From: Curtobacterium luteum
GTDB taxonomy: Bacteria; Actinomycetota; Actinomycetes; Actinomycetales; Microbacteriaceae
Length of the DNA: 49,503 nucleotides
Reading direction: 5' to 3'
Assembly: GCF_014646995.1 (NCBI RefSeq)
Contig: NZ_BMOI01000020.1
Location: forward strand, 1 to 49,503
Position numbers and translations under genes: made by a program
In this document: in pieces, positions 47,434 through 49,503 of the stretch
How the letters are laid out: each line of letters begins with the position of its first letter
Position numbering within the stretch: position 1 is the stretch's first letter
The notes under the pieces: generated by a model
What the model was told of the DNA's origin: nothing
What the model saw: only the letters and a program-made list of their open reading frames with translations
Databases searched by the model: none

Positions 47434-48653
47434 CGGGCCGGCTCCAGCTCGACCTTGATCCAGCCCGGCTCGCGGCGGTCGAAGGCCTCGTACGCCTCGA
47501 TCGCGGAGCCGATCGGCTCGTGCTCCGTGATGAGCGCAGTCGGGTCGAACTGCCCGGCGGCGACCATGTCGATGAGCGGCGGCGTGACCGAGTGGTGGTC
47601 GCAGTTGCCCATCCGGATCGTGAGGTTCTTGTTCATGGCCTCGCCGATCGGGTACTGCTGGGCGGTCGGCCCGTAGACGCCGATGATGCCGATCCGGCCG
47701 TACTTCGCGACCGCGGCCACCGCCCATTGCGCGACCTGCGAGGGGCCGTCGCCGGGCTTCCACTGCTGCTGGTCGCCGAAGCCGTCCGGGGACGCGTCCG
47801 GGGCGACCTGCTGCACCTCGGCGTCGAACGCCGCGGCGTCCTCGTCGGACACGGCGGCCGGCCCGTGCTTCGGACGTTCGGCGTCGACCCCGACGGCGTC
47901 GATGACGCAGTCCGCGCCGATGCCGTTCGTCAGGTCCAGGATCGTCTGCACCGGGTCCTCACGGTTGTAGTCCACGACCTCGCAGTGCTGCGCGAGCGCC
48001 GCTGCCAGACGGGTCTCCTCGCCGTCGACGACGATGACCCGTGCGGCACCCAGCTTGTACGCCGATGCCGCCGCGAACTGCCCGACGATCCCGGCACCGA
48101 AGACGACCACGACGTCACCGCGGGTGACCCCGGCGAGCTCGGCGCCGAACCAGCCGGTCGGGAAGATGTCCGACAGCAGGATCGCCTGCTCGTCGCTGAC
48201 GTTCTCGGGCAGCGGGTGCATCGTGTTCCGCGCCCACGGCACCCGGACGTACTCCGCCTGGAGGCCGTTCACCGGACCGGTCGACTGCGGGCCGCCGAAG
48301 AAGCTGGTGCCGGCCTGCGGCCCGTTCGGGTTCGCGACGTCGCACTGCGCGGTCTTGCCCATCCGGCAGTACCGGCATGCGCCGCACGAGATGGTCGAGT
48401 TGATGACGACCCGGTCGCCGGGGCTGAACCCGCGCACGGCGTCTCCGACCTCGGTGACGACGCCGACGGCCTCGTGCCCCAGGATCGTGCCCTCGTGCAT
48501 CGGCGCCATCGTGCCGCGGACGAAGTGCAGGTCGGTCCCGCAGATCGCGCTCCGCGTGATGCGGACGATCGCGTCCTCGGGGTGCTGGATGGTCGGTTCC
48601 GGGACCTCGTCGAGGCGGATGTCCCCGATGCCGTGCCAGACGACTGCGCGCAT
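47430..48653 (-). CDS. Zinc-dependent alcohol dehydrogenase
   Basis: This 407-residue medium-chain dehydrogenase has catalytic zinc ligands in SAICGTDLHF (Cys38) and GHEAVG, and the four structural zinc cysteines in CGACRYCRMGKTAQC. The NAD-binding fold is at VVVFGAGIVGQFAA. It is longer than the usual 350 residues, with an insertion near 265-315 rich in Asp, Gln and Pro, as in the glutathione-independent formaldehyde dehydrogenase-like branch. It should act on an alcohol or aldehyde with NAD+. Coupled to the SDR gene (ATGA). The ATG of MRAVVWHG is used; it is preceded by GGAAGAGGAAC. Confidence 0.9.
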   Translation of the reverse strand: MRAVVWHGIGDIRLDEVPEPTIQHPEDAIVRITRSAICGTDLHFVRGTMAPMHEGTILGHEAVGVVTEVGDAVRGFSPGDRVVINSTISCGACRYCRMGKTAQCDVANPNGPQAGTSFFGGPQSTGPVNGLQAEYVRVPWARNTMHPLPENVSDEQAILLSDIFPTGWFGAELAGVTRGDVVVVFGAGIVGQFAAASAYKLGAARVIVVDGEETRLAAALAQHCEVVDYNREDPVQTILDLTNGIGADCVIDAVGVDAERPKHGPAAVSDEDAAAFDAEVQQVAPDASPDGFGDQQQWKPGDGPSQVAQWAVAAVAKYGRIGIIGVYGPTAQQYPIGEAMNKNLTIRMGNCDHHSVTPPLIDMVAAGQFDPTALITEHEPIGSAIEAYEAFDRREPGWIKVELEPAR

Positions 48654-48777
48654 GTGTTCCTCTTCCGTCGTGGGTTGCGCGGACCACTCAACGCGGCACC
48701 GGCTCCGAAGACCCGGAGCGTCAGTCCGCTCGGCGCACCGGGAGCCGGTGGTCAGGCGGACCGGGTTGGGTCGGGGC

Positions 48778-49113
48778 ATGAGCGACGACCAGAAGGAGAT
48801 CCGCGACGACTTCGCGGACGCCGTGAACATGACCGCCTCGGAGCTGAAGCAGTGGCTCGACACCGACGAGTCGAAGGAGGTCGGGCAGAAGTCCGACGGC
48901 GGCGGGGAGTCGACCGGGCACGAGAGCGGCCGGCACATCGTGCGGATCCTCGAGAAGAAGCAGGGCGACTACACCGACGACGACTACGCCCACATGAAGA
49001 AGGTCGTCGGGTACGTGGCGCGGCACTCGAAGCAGCGGCCGAAGGGCGACGTGCACGACACCAAGTGGCGGTGGTCGCTGATGAACTGGGGCAACGACCC
49101 CGAGAAGGACTGA
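48778..49113 (+). CDS. DUF3140 family protein
   Basis: This 111-residue hydrophilic protein matches the DUF3140 pattern: FADAVNMTASELKQWLDTDESKEVG, then ESTGHESGRHIVRILEKK and MKKVVGYVARHSKQRP, ending in WRWSLMNWGNDP. The function is unknown, though such proteins often lie near stress genes in actinobacteria. Charged and Lys-rich, so nucleic-acid contact is possible. It is divergent from the dehydrogenase pair and next to another small protein of similar style. Confidence 0.88.
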   Translation: MSDDQKEIRDDFADAVNMTASELKQWLDTDESKEVGQKSDGGGESTGHESGRHIVRILEKKQGDYTDDDYAHMKKVVGYVARHSKQRPKGDVHDTKWRWSLMNWGNDPEKD

Positions 49114-49157
49114 GCCGGCTGCGAGACCCCGGCCCACCCCGGCGTAGCCTCCGGGCC

Positions 49158-49412
49158 ATGCCGAACCAGCTGAAGAAACCGGACATGTACGAGGAACTCC
49201 GCGAGGAGGGCGCCTCGAAGGAGAAGGCCGCGCGCATCAGCAACGCCGCGGCTGCCCGAGGGACGAAGGCCGTCGGGAAGAAGGGCGGTGAGTCCGGCTC
49301 CTACGACGACTGGACCGTCGCCGACCTGCGGAAGCGCGCGAAGGAACTCGGACTCACCGGCTACTCGTCGAAGCGGAAGAGCGAGCTGATCGCCGCCCTC
49401 CGCGACCACTGA
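49158..49412 (+). CDS. Small basic protein with Rho-N/SAP-like domain
   Basis: The 84-residue protein starts with KKPDMYEELREEGASKEKAARISNAAA (6-32), a pattern found in small stress-type actinobacterial proteins, and ends with YDDWTVADLRKRAKELGLTGYSSKRKSELIAALRDH, a Rho termination factor N-terminal/SAP-like helix pair (about 49-84) that often binds nucleic acid. The middle is a flexible Gly/Lys linker. ATG start. It follows the DUF3140 gene by 44 nt and may share its promoter. Confidence 0.85.
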   Translation: MPNQLKKPDMYEELREEGASKEKAARISNAAAARGTKAVGKKGGESGSYDDWTVADLRKRAKELGLTGYSSKRKSELIAALRDH

Positions 49413-49421
49413 CGTCGGCCG

Positions 49422-49503
49422 CTACGCCACGTGGGCGTTGCGGCGGACGGAGGGCAGGCGGTGGTGGTCGCGGACCAGGGACCGGGCCTCGCGCAGGCGG
49501 CGG
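49422..49503 (-). CDS. C-terminal end of a gene that runs off the window
   Basis: Reading leftward from the window edge, an open frame gives 26 codons, ending LREARSLVRDHHRLPSVRRN plus AHVA and a TAG. It is convergent with the SAP-like gene and its codon use fits coding DNA. The fragment is too short to assign. Confidence 0.45.
   Translation of the reverse strand, partial: RRLREARSLVRDHHRLPSVRRNAHVA

Overview
The window is about 49.5 kb of very GC-rich actinobacterial DNA. Gene order and protein style suggest a Microbacteriaceae member, most likely Curtobacterium or a close relative. Clues are a homodimeric-type pyruvate dehydrogenase E1 next to a PucR-type regulator and fabD-fabH-acpP-fabF, a LAYTG sortase substrate, actinobacterial SOS boxes of the form TCGAAC-N4-GTTCGA, a single-cysteine arsenate reductase of the kind that uses mycothiol, and many GTGA/ATGA stop-start overlaps. 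The genus is an inference; no 16S rRNA gene is present.

Regions. (1) 0.2-8.1 kb, minus strand: aceE, a PucR/FasR-type regulator, then fabD, fabH, acpP and fabF, linking acetyl-CoA supply to type II fatty acid synthesis. (2) 8.3-9.8 kb: an AhpE-like peroxiredoxin and an alpha/beta hydrolase. (3) 9.9-17.3 kb: a compact carrier-protein cluster. The minus arm holds an AcpS-type phosphopantetheinyl transferase (frameshifted), a small carrier protein, an acyl-CoA-dehydrogenase-fold flavoprotein, a class II aminoacyl-tRNA-synthetase-like amino acid:[carrier protein] ligase and a two-domain hydrolase. The plus arm, across a 28-bp triple tandem repeat, holds a nitroreductase-like enzyme and a PaaK/CapK-like adenylating enzyme. 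This looks like a pathway that loads, oxidises and releases a carrier-bound amino acid. It is the strongest candidate here for an undescribed system. (4) 17.5-21.8 kb: lipoprotein, aldo/keto reductase, a repeat-rich spacer, a small membrane protein, a GNAT and an MBL hydrolase. (5) 21.8-28.3 kb: a carbohydrate utilisation locus with an ABC importer, a PfkB kinase and, divergently, a DeoR regulator and a GH4 glycosidase. (6) 28.6-30.9 kb: DedA flanked by two paralogous DUF347/COG4705 membrane proteins.

(7) About 31.9-40.7 kb: an acquired arsenic island with a tyrosine recombinase, a decayed HTH partner, and an ars operon (CoA-disulfide-reductase-like flavoprotein, ArsB, ArsC, Cys-tailed flavin oxidoreductase, second ArsC, ArsN1-like acetyltransferase) opposite an ArsR. 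A DUF4238 gene lies at the right end. An SOS (LexA) box sits just outside each end. The left box precedes a 23-codon stub and the right box precedes a small intact gene, so the island seems to lie in or near an SOS-regulated locus. (8) 41-49.5 kb: a PHP phosphatase, a LAYTG surface protein, tRNA-Val(TAC), an EamA exporter, an AI-2E family permease, an SDR-alcohol dehydrogenase pair and two small stress-type proteins. A truncated gene runs off the right end.

Strong hairpins with GGAGGC...GCCTCC stems recur at convergent gene ends and seem to be the local terminator type. One similar hairpin lies between divergent genes, which suggests a dispersed repeat as well.
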